Shown here: one piece after another, positions 8,514-17,224 of the stretch
How positions within the stretch are numbered: position 1 is the stretch's first letter
Layout of the letters: each line of letters opens with the position of its first letter
Assembly: GCF_029267015.1 (NCBI RefSeq)
Contig: NZ_JARIEA010000073.1
Coordinates: 1-64,000, forward strand
Length of the DNA stretch: 64,000 nt
From: Sporosarcina ureae
GTDB taxonomy: Bacteria > Bacillota > Bacilli > Bacillales_A > Planococcaceae
Reading direction: 5' to 3'
Translations under genes and position numbers: made by a program
Notes under the pieces: model-generated
What the model was told of the DNA's origin: nothing
The model's database searches: none
The model's input: the letters and a program-made list of their open reading frames with translations, nothing else

Positions 8514-10015
8514 TTATCTTCCTTCAACTCCCTGATATAATCAATTACTGGTTTTGGTATTTGGAAGCCATTATAATTAATTAGATATAACAATTTTCTT
8601 TTATTTTTATAATTACTATCAATCACCATTTGTTTTAATGAAATTAACTCCTGTATTGAATAAATGCCTTTAGGAAACATATTTACTCTTTCATAGTAAG
8701 ACAGTAATTTTTCATAATCCCATATGTTTTTTTTAATATTTTGTTTTGTAATTTTCAAACTCCAAATTGTTGGTATATCTATTCTGAAAGGTGCTTTTAA
8801 ACCACTTAAATCATTAGTGTTAACTTTATAATCAATTTCATCTTTAGAGCTAACGCAAAATGAATGGGTACTGCTAACTGAACATACATCTTTACAAACT
8901 ATTTCTCTTTTTTTATAAATAACTTCATTATCATTTATTTTAATAGAAAATAAAGATTTATTGGAATGCACCACTTCAGGAAGATATCGGAGAGTTATGA
9001 ACTCTGTTACTACTTGATCCATATAAATTATATAATCTCCTTGTCTAGAAAAATTAATTTCAACAACATTATTTTTATTTCCGAATAATTCAGAAATACT
9101 TGAATCTGGTGAAATTACAATAATTTTCTGATTAAAGGTAGATACTTTAATATTTGATATTTGTAATTCGACGAATGGTTCAGATACTTCATAAGTTGTT
9201 CCAATTTTCTTGAAATTCGAAGGTTTTATCAAGTCGATATGACATCTAACTTGTGTTAATTCATAATCCAAAGTTCTACCAAACCATTCTATTAAATCCT
9301 CCGAAAATTCTGTAGGCATTATTAAATCGTAAATATGGTAAACGGAATATTTAAGATAGCTTATAACATCTAAAGATTCATGGATGCTCAAATTATATTT
9401 AGTTACTACAAAAAATCTATCTGACAAAGTAATTTTTTGATATGGAATACTAGTAAATCTTCCTTGAATTTCCTTAAAAATTAGAGATCGGTTTTCAAAT
9501 GGCAGGAATCCTCCACTAATTTTTAAATCTAGATTATTTTCCTTTTCTAAGTTTGAACTAGTTAATGTGTATTTGTTAAGTAAAGGAACTTCTATTACAT
9601 TATTATTTCTACTTGGTAATAAATTCACTATATTGAATTCAAAGTCTACTATTTCTCTACAACTATACGAATAGTAACTTTTCTGGATCTGATTTAAAGT
9701 TATCTCTTTATTAATCAAAGGAAACTTCAAAAAGAATTTATAGTCTTTTGAATTTCTTTCTATGATTAATCTAACACCTTGGTTTGCAACTGTTTCCAAG
9801 TTATATACATTATCTATACTTAAACTATTAGAATATAGTTCGCACAATTCTTTTGAATAGTTCTTTTCACCTTTCATATGACGAAAATGTGATACCATTA
9901 CTTTTCCTGGATAAAAAATCACTTGACATCTACAATATGGACAGTAATACTTCAGTCCAGATACAGCGTTTTTCGCTTGAATTAATTGCTTTTCTAATGT
10001 ATAAGCAAAATCCAA
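8510..10015 (-). CDS. CoiA-like zinc-site protein, first gene of defence operon
   Basis: From the TTG start chosen here the protein has 501 residues. The N-terminus carries YYCPYCRCQV (C25, C28), then VSHFRHMKG (H43, H46) and C58 in ELCELYSNS. This CxxC...HFxH...C layout matches the N-terminal zinc region of competence protein CoiA-like proteins. The remaining ~440 residues are unlike anything I recognise. They include a second Cys-rich spot (CKDVCSVSSTHSFCVSS) and no clear nuclease motif by eye. The ORF track starts at GTG 10024, but AGAGGTG lies 6 nt before TTG 10015 and overlaps the GTG, so TTG is preferred. A promoter-like TATAAT lies ~50 nt upstream. A nucleic-acid sensing or nuclease role is inferred from the CoiA resemblance. 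Confidence 0.75.
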   Translation of the reverse strand: MDFAYTLEKQLIQAKNAVSGLKYYCPYCRCQVIFYPGKVMVSHFRHMKGEKNYSKELCELYSNSLSIDNVYNLETVANQGVRLIIERNSKDYKFFLKFPLINKEITLNQIQKSYYSYSCREIVDFEFNIVNLLPSRNNNVIEVPLLNKYTLTSSNLEKENNLDLKISGGFLPFENRSLIFKEIQGRFTSIPYQKITLSDRFFVVTKYNLSIHESLDVISYLKYSVYHIYDLIMPTEFSEDLIEWFGRTLDYELTQVRCHIDLIKPSNFKKIGTTYEVSEPFVELQISNIKVSTFNQKIIVISPDSSISELFGNKNNVVEINFSRQGDYIIYMDQVVTEFITLRYLPEVVHSNKSLFSIKINDNEVIYKKREIVCKDVCSVSSTHSFCVSSKDEIDYKVNTNDLSGLKAPFRIDIPTIWSLKITKQNIKKNIWDYEKLLSYYERVNMFPKGIYSIQELISLKQMVIDSNYKNKRKLLYLINYNGFQIPKPVIDYIRELKEDK

Positions 10016-10065
10016 TAAAATCACCTCTCACAATTCATGGTTATATGTGCCTGTATAAATATGTT

Positions 10066-10095
10066 ATTATAGAAAAATGAAATTTAAAAAAACAA
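10066..10095 (-). promoter_or_regulatory. Putative promoter of the defence operon
   Basis: On the minus strand a perfect TATAAT (10066-10071) is preceded 18 nt upstream by TTGTTT, a weak -35. It lies ~50 nt before the first gene of the operon in very AT-rich DNA. No operator-like palindrome was noticed. Confidence 0.45.
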
Positions 10096-10271
10096 AATTT
10101 ATGTATTTTTCTACTTAAGATCTATTTAGTTAAGTGATTATTAATACATATATTATGCTAAATTTCAATAAAAATACTCTTAAATCATATCTTCAGATTT
10201 GCTATATATTTTACTTTAATTTTAAATATTGTATGGTAGTTTCTAACATTATTCTTAGCAACTAATCTTTC

Positions 10272-10422
10272 TACTGGATAAAATACACTACCCTGCCACA
10301 CACACTAATCAGCACTGACCACAATCGGCTACCACTTTTTCATCAGTCCATATTCCCTACAACACATCCACCTTTACGATAATTATCCAGATCAGCATCA
10401 TATCCGTAATCTCCACACCCAT
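10272..10422 (-). pseudogene. Decayed phage holin (copy of 39698-39934)
   Basis: Reading the minus strand from ATG 10420-10422 gives GVEITDMMLIWIIIVKV, then, after a stop, GLMKKW(stop)PIV and ...GSVFYP. These match, in order, EITDMVVVPVIIGLV, GLPKKWCPIV and GVVYVFP of the intact holin at 39.7 kb. Several stops and a shift break it. It follows the remnant of the same neighbour gene as at the intact locus. Confidence 0.75.
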
Positions 10423-10432
10423 CTCTTGTCTA

Positions 10433-10672
10433 TTATCGAGCACGATAAATTAAACGCTTCTCTGCTTCCGCATGCTCTACATACTCCGAAAACGCGAGGA
10501 CTTTCGGCATTAACCAATCCGCTACGACCCGTCTCACGGAATTTTTTGGCTAAGTAAGTAGTACGCGTCTGCTAGTGATTTACTAAGGTAAAATGCAATC
10601 CAAACAGGTCGTTTGGATTCCACCACGAATAATTTAAATTTAAGGACATGTTTTGTTTGCAAATCGCCTTCA
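10433..10672 (-). pseudogene. Decayed copy of the 154-aa phage protein at 39953-40417
   Basis: In one minus-strand frame I read KLFVVESKRPVWIAFYLSKS followed by LADAYYLLSQ. The intact protein has KLFVVESKQPNWYAFYLSKK followed by EADAYRL. After frameshifts it continues FRETG and LMPKVLAFSEYVEHAEAEKRL, matching LMPNLLTFAES...VYVGHVEAGKRL. The N-terminal third is missing or unrecognisable. The match fixes the origin of this stretch as a second, older copy of the prophage module. Confidence 0.8.
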
Positions 10673-10919
10673 GAAGTGACGCATATTGGAAATCAGAACG
10701 AAGGCATCTCAGCCTAAAGCGATGTATGCGATAGCTCTCGTTTTCATTCTCTTCTAGAAAGTTCTCATATTGTAATCGGTACAATACTGATTTCTCTTTC
10801 ACATATCTCGCAAAGATATTCAACTTCCGCTGCAGGGTAGATCCTTCTCCAAGATCGTAAACGTCTTCTACAGGATACAGCTTATCTCCAGATGCTTGGA
10901 GCGCTTCGAATAAATCCAT
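10572..10919 (-). CDS. 115-aa ORF, probably a chimeric remnant
   Basis: The ORF starts MDLFEALQAS and has no convincing ribosome-binding site (GACGGGCT before ATG). Its last ~30 residues are an out-of-frame reading of the decayed phage gene at 10433-10672. The first ~85 residues look protein-like (helical, charged) and may be the stump of another phage gene that ran into the remnant. I recognise no family. It is probably not a functional gene. Confidence 0.25.
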   Translation of the reverse strand: MDLFEALQASGDKLYPVEDVYDLGEGSTLQRKLNIFARYVKEKSVLYRLQYENFLEENENESYRIHRFRLRCLRSDFQYASLLKAICKQNMSLNLNYSWWNPNDLFGLHFTLVNH

Positions 10920-11483
10920 AGCCCGTCGCTAGTTCTCTGTTAGTTATAAAGGTTTATCGTGAATTCTGAGAGAACTTTCGGTCACGCCGAATTTTAATTT
11001 AGATAGTTGTTTTTCATGAGTAAAAGAGTGAGATCCAAATTTTTAGGTTGGAGAAGTCGTTTTCCAAGAAATTAGTTGGTGTCATTTGGTTGGTTCGTTC
11101 CTTCTTTCCTTCTTTCTTAAAGGTAACTTCTTCAACATATTCATACTTTTTCATTTGAATAATTACCATTTTCCATTACAAGTATTCTTTATTTATAATT
11201 AATTAGCTTTTCGTTCGCATTGCGACCGCAGGAGCTCACTTTCTTCTTAATAGATCCTTCATTTCTTAGCTTGTACATATTTGATTCACTTGTTGTCTTG
11301 GTTTGATCAGCAGCGTTTCAGAAAGACAATCACCGCAGTAATAAATGCTTGTGCTATAAATGAAATCTCTTACCACTTGGGAATTTGACAGGAATCACTT
11401 GTCTTCTTTAAAAGAATACCAGGTCGTGATAGCATTCTGAATAATGTTGTGACTTGATGCTTCAAATCATGAAATATTGTTTC
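10920..11483. other. Intergenic stretch without recognisable genes
   Basis: No ORF with a ribosome-binding site and no strong hairpin was found. The sequence is moderately AT-rich with short T/C runs and may be further decayed phage DNA, but no match could be made by eye. Confidence 0.5.
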
Positions 11484-12734
11484 TTAATATCTCTCATAAT
11501 AGCCGTTATCTGACCGCACCTCCACAGTACTGCGTCCATAACTTGACTGAACGTCAAACCTATATTTATTGTACGTATACATTTCTCCGCTCTTCTCATC
11601 TCGACTTCTTGCTTCTGACTGGGAGATGAACTGTATGTAAACTGGCTTATAATATGAATAATTACGAATCAAGATCTGCTTCACTTCGTCTTGTGTTAAC
11701 TCAAAATTTCGTTTGCCGATTCGTGTGTACGTCATATCGTGAATCTTCCATTTTTCTGTTTCCTTTTTAAATATATAATCAACGAAGACTCCACCTGATA
11801 CTGGTCCATCTGAATCAAGCAAAATCGTGTTGACTATCAACGTGTCTTTGCTTGATTGCGAATAATTAAGACGAACAGACAACTCCGATATATAATAAGG
11901 AAAGAATGACGTATCACATTCAAAGCACACATACTTATAGTCCGGTTTCATTTGTATGTCTGTGAATCTCGCAGTGGCATAAGGTAGTAATTGTGAACGT
12001 ATTTCACTGAACTTTTTATCTGCCAAAAATCCCCTAATCATTACGCCTTCTACTTCAGCTGGCATGCGATTCAAAAGATCTAGCACTTGCTCTCTGCTAA
12101 CCGTTCCAGATTCGACAGGTGTGACACCAACTTCCAGCGCACGGCTTAAAAATTCCGCATAATGCGCACGCGTAACAGGACGGTTTGGATGAAACTTACC
12201 GTTATTGCCATATGCTACGCCATTTGCCAGTAAAGCATTTGCGTGGACAAAGCCCCAATGATCCATATACATATCATGGAAACCACCTGTCCATTCATCC
12301 AAACGAAAACGGAACGCTAAATCTAGAATTTTTGCCATTTGAATCCGAGTTATTGGTGCATTCGGATTGAATTTCTGATTCAATCCGCCGCTCACGATTC
12401 CAGCTTGTGTTAGATTCATGATTGGCTGATAGTATGGGAGGTTCAGTGGTACATCTTTATAGATCAGCTTCTTACTTGCTTTTGGCAGTTTCAGTGCCTT
12501 GTCGAGCAGTGACGCGACATGTTTACGGCTGATCGGCTCATTCGGTCGGAATTTGCCGTCGGGATAGCCGCTGATAAATCCTTTCTTCTCCATTTCTTGA
12601 ATCGCTGCATAGTTGGGATGCTTCTTCGGTACATCTTTGAACTCTTTTGCGGATGCCTGTCCTATGTTTATGAAAGTAATGGATAAGATGAATAGCATTG
12701 TAGTACAAAGAATAGTTTGCAGTAGTTTTTTCAA
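11484..12734 (-). CDS. Secreted protein with three SLH domains and unknown C-terminal domain
   Basis: A cell-surface protein of 416 residues from the TTG start. AAGGAGTGAGG precedes TTG, which gives MKKLLQTILCTTMLFILS, a classic signal peptide; the longer ATG start in the ORF track would bury it. Three SLH repeats follow, each with the ...G(Y/N)PDGKFRPNEPISR pattern: FISGYPDGKFRPNEPISRKH, IVSGGLNQKFNPNAPITR and VAYGNNGKFHPNRPVTRAH. They anchor the protein to secondary wall polymer. The ~200-residue C-terminal part has a mixed, possibly NTF2-like profile (SGGVFVDYIFKKETEKWKIHD). It is a more distant paralogue of the two other SLH proteins here and lacks their upstream motif. Confidence 0.85.
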   Translation of the reverse strand: MKKLLQTILCTTMLFILSITFINIGQASAKEFKDVPKKHPNYAAIQEMEKKGFISGYPDGKFRPNEPISRKHVASLLDKALKLPKASKKLIYKDVPLNLPYYQPIMNLTQAGIVSGGLNQKFNPNAPITRIQMAKILDLAFRFRLDEWTGGFHDMYMDHWGFVHANALLANGVAYGNNGKFHPNRPVTRAHYAEFLSRALEVGVTPVESGTVSREQVLDLLNRMPAEVEGVMIRGFLADKKFSEIRSQLLPYATARFTDIQMKPDYKYVCFECDTSFFPYYISELSVRLNYSQSSKDTLIVNTILLDSDGPVSGGVFVDYIFKKETEKWKIHDMTYTRIGKRNFELTQDEVKQILIRNYSYYKPVYIQFISQSEARSRDEKSGEMYTYNKYRFDVQSSYGRSTVEVRSDNGYYERY

Positions 12735-12921
12735 GACCTCACTCCTTGTAAAATTTTGTTTAATTATTAAACTCATATGAAAAACACTGGCACATTAAAC
12801 CTTGATTTGTATTAGAACTTTGTTCCTGAAATTTGCACTCACCTTAAATGCTAAAAATGATTCTTTGTGTATAATTAGATCTCTTCAATGTAATTAATAT
12901 ATTAATGTTATTTTTAACCTT

Positions 12922-13179
12922 CTATTGTAGATATACATAGGTCAGTATTATGAAGAGCACGGTAATAAGAAGTATAATATTAAACCTTCTCTTGTTCATA
13001 GGTTCTTTAACTTTCAAAAAATCATATCCACAGTACCTACATGATTTGGCAAATGTTCCTGCTTCTTTATGACATCGTGGACAATTATCACCTACATTTA
13101 CAGGAAGTACAGCACTACACTTCTTGCAATCTCTTATGCCTACTAGATTGTAAGTATTGCACTTATTGCAATTTGGCAT
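12922..13179 (-). CDS. Small zinc-ribbon protein with one C-terminal membrane segment
   Basis: 85 residues with four CxxC-type knuckles (CNKC, CKKC, CPRC, CRYC), forming two zinc ribbons in residues 4-55. A single hydrophobic helix (FNIILLITVLFIILTYVYL) ends the chain. AAGGAGGG lies 6 nt before the ATG. It is probably a membrane-tethered zinc-ribbon protein facing the cytoplasm. The function is unknown. It stands alone, between an SLH gene and decayed lipoprotein genes. Confidence 0.7.
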   Translation of the reverse strand: MPNCNKCNTYNLVGIRDCKKCSAVLPVNVGDNCPRCHKEAGTFAKSCRYCGYDFLKVKEPMNKRRFNIILLITVLFIILTYVYLQ

Positions 13180-13604
13180 ATCCTACCCTCCTTCTACAAA
13201 TAGTAATTCAAGATTTTTTTATGATTATTCACCAATACACTTAAATATAATAAACAAATTAAAAATAGGATTCTAAGGATGAAACATACTTAAAAATACT
13301 ATTTGCGTTCATCTCTTCTCTCAAGAACTATGTTTTACAAGAAGAATTTGCAAAATCCCGCAATTGTAATTATATAATATTCCAACTAAACATAGAGCCT
13401 CCGCGAGGATGAGTAACAAGCCATAAATCCAGAGATACTAAGGTCTGGATTTGCCTGCGAAAGCTATTATCCACACCACTTCAAGTAAAGTTGCAACGCC
13501 GAGTTGGCTTGCAAAACTACGTACTTTCATTTTGCACTATACAAAACATATCAAACATGCTTTTTTCATTATATATTTTGTTACTCTGCATCCTCAGACT
13601 TACC
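13180..13604. other. Intergenic stretch with one hairpin
   Basis: A 9-bp perfect inverted repeat AAATCCAGA/TCTGGATTT (13425-13452) could be an old terminator for the decayed gene upstream of it on the minus strand, but there is no T-run. The 60-aa plus-strand ORF here has no ribosome-binding site and is not supported. Confidence 0.4.
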
Positions 13605-14224
13605 CTAATCCTCAATGTCCTTCAGGTAGTTAACTGTACCAATTCTTTCACCAGAAGCCGCATTCACTGAATGTATTGTCACGTCCAACTTGTCAGAAGT
13701 TACTCTATCAAACAGTTGATAAAACATACCCGTCATACCTAAACCTAGTATAACGAATCCGTCGAAACTGCTCTCGAGTCGTTCTCTTGATCAACAACCA
13801 TTGAAAATTCTTGTCTTAGGTAATATCTTTGATAGAAGAAAACTCTTTATGCTGCCTAAATCATCCGTATATTCAATGATGTTTTTTTCATCTCCGTCAT
13901 TAATTCTTGATTCTTTGCTTTAGACATTTTATACGTGATCGTATCATCTGAATTTACAGTCGCACTCTTCATTTCACTTCCTTCTGCGTTTACTGCTACT
14001 TCGTTTAGCTCTTCATCATGGGAAGAAAGATTTCGGTACGGTTATTTCAACCTCTAGCAAACCTTTATCTACCGCCACTATTCTACTCGTATCTCCTGAG
14101 TTTTTTACTTCATACACTTTTTCACTTTGCTCTTTATTGCCATTCTTCTCTTTATCTTACAAACAGCAAGCTATGAAAATCAGCAAAGATAATACTAGAG
14201 TAAGTAGGCCCTTCTCATTTTCAC
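13605..14224 (-). pseudogene. Decayed lipoprotein gene
   Basis: On the minus strand the broken reading frame gives a signal-peptide start (MRRAYLL...LSLLIFIAC), then EQSEKVYEVKNSGDTSRIVA, LLEVEITVPKSFFP, a stop, DEELNEVAVNAEGSEMKSAT and DTITYKMSKAKNQELMTEMK. The C-terminal end reads TIHSVNAASGERIGTV. Multiple frameshifts and stops break it. It resembles secreted lipoproteins of Bacillales that I cannot name. The downstream position relative to the next decayed lipoprotein suggests a former two-gene operon. Confidence 0.7.
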
Positions 14225-14265
14225 ATCCCGTTTTAAAATCACCAGTGCCAGTTATATGACTTAAC

Positions 14266-15254
14266 CTACATTTCAGTGACCTTGCCTTTAATATCCTTAG
14301 GGAAGTTAGGATAGAAAATCTCAAAATCTGCTGTATTGTTCGGATTCAGACTTACTTGTAAGCTCTCTTTTAAGACAGCTACTAATTTCCCTTCACTATC
14401 ATAAAGACCGGCAGCCAACCGAATATCGTCTACCAATTCTTTATTCGTATTATCTACCGCATTCCACATTGCGCTATCACCGAGAAATGCTGTTTCGCTA
14501 GGTGAAAGTACATTAGGAACAGGTGTGCTCATATCTGAAGTGCCCACTATTGACCCACTATCGTCAACAAAGTTAACTTGTGCAGAACCTAATTCTGCAA
14601 TTGCGTCGCCAGTATTCTCTATTTCTTCGCTATAGTTTGCCAAAATGATACTTATGCTATCTTTCCAAAAATGTACCACTTGATCTACTACTTCGATACT
14701 AGCTTGCTACGCAACTTCTTTTTCTTTTCTTTAAACTAGTTCCTTTGGAATTGGTGCTTTGAAGTTATCTCTAAGCTTGTTGAAGATTTCAGTATTAGTC
14801 CTTCATACTCAGGACTAATACTGTAGATCAATTTAAGAACTTCATCTTCTTTTCAAAAGCCAATATAACTTTACGAAGATGCCTTTCTGTATTTTCTACA
14901 TTAAGTAGTACAACCTTCCCTTTGGTTCCATCATCATTAATAATAGCTGAGCTTTCAATCACTCTTATATTTTGACTGTCATTTACTCATTTCTAATGAA
15001 TTAATCATTTCTTCATAGTATGCTCTTTCATCACTATGGACATTTTCATCAAGAAACATTTCTTGCTCTCCTTCATTCCCCTTAACAAAGAGACTATAAA
15101 ACTCCAAAGAAAATTTTTCCCTCCCGATTTAAATTTATTTTTTCTGAGGTATCTAGATTCTTAGCTTTTACTCAATTCGTTGACGTTGTTTCTTTGGCTT
15201 CTCCACAACCCAATAACAATGAGATAGACTTGCAGTTACAATTAGAGTTTTTCT
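14266..15254 (-). pseudogene. Decayed lipoprotein with FxLYD-like C-terminal domain
   Basis: AAAGGT precedes ATG 15254, which begins MRKTLIVTASL. A frameshift leads to LLLGCGEAKE, a lipobox with its cysteine. More stops and shifts follow. The last 137 codons are open (the ORF in the track) and contain ENTGDAIAELGSAQVNFVDD and AGLYDSEGKLVAVLKESLQV, the pattern of FxLYD domains of cell-surface proteins. No ribosome site precedes the 137-aa ORF. It is best read as the intact tail of a dead gene. Confidence 0.65.
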
Positions 15255-15571
15255 CATTACCTTTTCCTCACCCTCTTTTTTTTCATTTTACATGAATTTA
15301 TTTAACATAACAGGATTTTTGTACTAGTTAATAGATTTATGTTAATTATCTCATTAAAAAAACATTTTATGATAATAAAGCATATTAAAATTTAGATACT
15401 AGTGTAAATAGATTCATTATTTTTAATGCACACAAAGTCCATATCATGATTATCTCCTAAACAAAAGTACCTGACCCTTAAAATATATTAAATGAATCAC
15501 GATCTGGTACATTTATAATTTTTATTTTTTCTAAAACATAACTGTCCTTCACTTAAAGCTTTTATACTCAT
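15255..15571. other. AT-rich intergenic stretch
   Basis: Very AT-rich, without a supported ORF or strong hairpin. It separates the dead lipoprotein gene from the terminator of the SLH gene at 15663. Confidence 0.5.
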
Positions 15572-15627
15572 AAAAAGAAGCGCCAAGCCCCAACACTATG
15601 CTGAATTGTGTCGGGACCTGGCACCCT
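15572..15627 (-). terminator. Rho-independent terminator of the 15663 SLH gene, within a repeat motif
   Basis: On the minus strand GTGCCAGGTCCCGACAC pairs with GTGTTGGGGCTTGGCGC, using several G-U pairs, and CTTCTTTTTATG follows. The arm GTGTCGGGACCTGGCACCC is repeated just after, as GTGTCGGAATCTGGCACCC (15639-15657). A related phrase recurs at 31031-31048 beside the third SLH gene. Confidence 0.65.
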
Positions 15628-15662
15628 TAACTTTAATTGTGTCGGAATCTGGCACCCATAAC

Positions 15663-16889
15663 TTACTTGCTGGCATTCATTTTTGTTGTCTCAATTTCAT
15701 AGTACAGCTTATGCTTAGTCGGCGCTTTCACATCCACCTTATAACGCACTTCTTTTCCGTTAGTTAAGCGGACTGTCGCGATATAGTTGCCATGTCTATT
15801 GACGCGAATGAACACATCCGGTGAATCGGTATATCCTTCAAAAGCCATATTGTCGGATATTACCACTCCATCGGTTTGCGCGAAATGAACACTTTCGACT
15901 TTTTCACCCGCTGCCATTTTCAGCCGTACACGAGTCTTTAAGATTTCACTCGGATGTTGAAGCTCGATCTTCAATCGACCGTTTACCTTTTTCACATCGA
16001 CATAATATTTATTGTAATACCGTTTAATGTTTTGCGCTTCCATGCCATAATTACCACCGACTTGAAGTGTTCCTCTGCCCTCTTTAAGTGGCGTCAACTG
16101 TAAGCGGTCACCTGTATAGCCATCCGGTGTTTGTCTGCCTTTAATGATCGCTGCATGATAAATTTCAGAGTTTGGAATGAATTCATCTGTATCCTCATCC
16201 GCCATGATTTCCGAAAATCGCATCATCAGTCCAGACTTATCGCCTTGCGTTTTTATAGAATACGTATCAGGATACACGCGCTCCGTTGTCAGCATCATTT
16301 TAGAAGCTTGCCCTCTTGTTACGAATTCATTGATGCCGAACCTCTCCGGCGTAACTCCTGAAGTGATGCCGAGTTTATACAGAATCAACACATTGGCACC
16401 GTGTGAATTAGTCGATTTCACATCACGAAAAGGATTTTCCTTAGCGATGAAATCAAAACGTGGCAAGTCATACGCTTTGACAAGAATAGAAGCCAGTTGC
16501 CCACGTGTGACAGGATCATTCGGACCGAAATTGCCTTTCGCATAGCCTGACATGATTTCAAGTTCCGCAAGCTTCGCGATGGAATTGTAATAGCCATTCG
16601 CTTTCGAAACATCCTTAAATCCTGGATCCTGTACATAATAATCCGGGTTTTCTTTCAGCAGCTTCACGATGATCGCTGCAGCTTGCCCGCGAGTGATGGG
16701 ATTGCCTGGTTTGAACAGGCCGTCCGCATACCCCGTAATAATATGACGTTCTGCCAATTCATTAACCGCCTCCGCAAAGTGCTTTGTTTCAGGCACATCT
16801 GTGAACTTCTGGTTACTAGTGGCCATACTTGTTAATGGCAAGCTCAGAGCGAGAGCTACCGTACTAAATGCTATCCAGATCTTTTTCAT
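15663..16889 (-). CDS. Secreted SLH-domain protein, paralogue of 29456-30931
   Basis: A 408-residue surface protein. GGAAGGA before ATG 16889 and the signal peptide MKKIWIAFSTVALALSLPL favour this start over the track's start 10 codons earlier. Three SLH repeats follow: IITGYADGLFKPGNPITRGQ (about residues 48-67), IMSGYAKGNFGPNDPVTRGQ and ITSGVTPERFGINEFVTRGQ. A ~200-residue beta-rich C-terminal region ends in ADG/NGKEVRYKVDV. It has no catalytic motif that I know. The start, SLH block and C-terminal pattern (tandem beta motifs with VDVKKVNGRLKIELQHP) are clearly shared with the SLH protein at 29.5 kb, so the two are duplicates. Probable role: S-layer-associated wall protein. Confidence 0.85.
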   Translation of the reverse strand: MKKIWIAFSTVALALSLPLTSMATSNQKFTDVPETKHFAEAVNELAERHIITGYADGLFKPGNPITRGQAAAIIVKLLKENPDYYVQDPGFKDVSKANGYYNSIAKLAELEIMSGYAKGNFGPNDPVTRGQLASILVKAYDLPRFDFIAKENPFRDVKSTNSHGANVLILYKLGITSGVTPERFGINEFVTRGQASKMMLTTERVYPDTYSIKTQGDKSGLMMRFSEIMADEDTDEFIPNSEIYHAAIIKGRQTPDGYTGDRLQLTPLKEGRGTLQVGGNYGMEAQNIKRYYNKYYVDVKKVNGRLKIELQHPSEILKTRVRLKMAAGEKVESVHFAQTDGVVISDNMAFEGYTDSPDVFIRVNRHGNYIATVRLTNGKEVRYKVDVKAPTKHKLYYEIETTKMNASK

Positions 16890-16915
16890 TATGTTCCTTC
16901 CTTTCTGTTCTGTAA

Positions 16916-16936
16916 TCATAAGTCGACGTACAGACG
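16916..16936 (-). promoter_or_regulatory. Conserved leader motif upstream of SLH gene (copy 1)
   Basis: CGTCTGTACGTCGACTTATGA on the minus strand ends 26 nt before the ATG. A motif identical at 19 of 21 positions lies 27 nt before the paralogous SLH gene (30959-30979). The intervening sequences differ, so it may be a promoter element or protein site. Confidence 0.4.
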
Positions 16937-17140
16937 CTAAATTTCCAATATAGTTTCAAATATTATTATTATTTTTTTTGATATAATAGGGTTGGTATAT
17001 ATAGGTAAATAGAATCTTTTAAGTAGTGTAATTTACAAGATCTATAAAGTCTAAAGACTCACTTTTTCTAATTGGTTATTATTCACAAAAACGTGTTGTT
17101 AACTTTCTCTTTATATAGTATATTAGAAAAACGGATTTAA

Positions 17141-17155
17141 AATATTCCGAATAAT
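17141..17155. promoter_or_regulatory. Possible CodY-like site upstream of appD
   Basis: AATATTCCGAATAAT resembles the CodY consensus AATTTTCWGAAAATT at about 11 of 15 positions, ~70 nt before the GTG start. Oligopeptide uptake operons of Bacillales are often CodY targets. The match is weak. Confidence 0.2.
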
Positions 17156-17224
17156 TCCACGACTTTTTTTAACGAATTGTGCTTACTAGACGTAATTAAA
17201 AAATGTATATCGAGGTGTCATACA

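Noticed and set aside
16131-16545. Plus-strand ORFs of 76 and 122 aa over the SLH gene
   Set aside because: They are antisense to a well-supported SLH coding frame and lack starts with ribosome sites.
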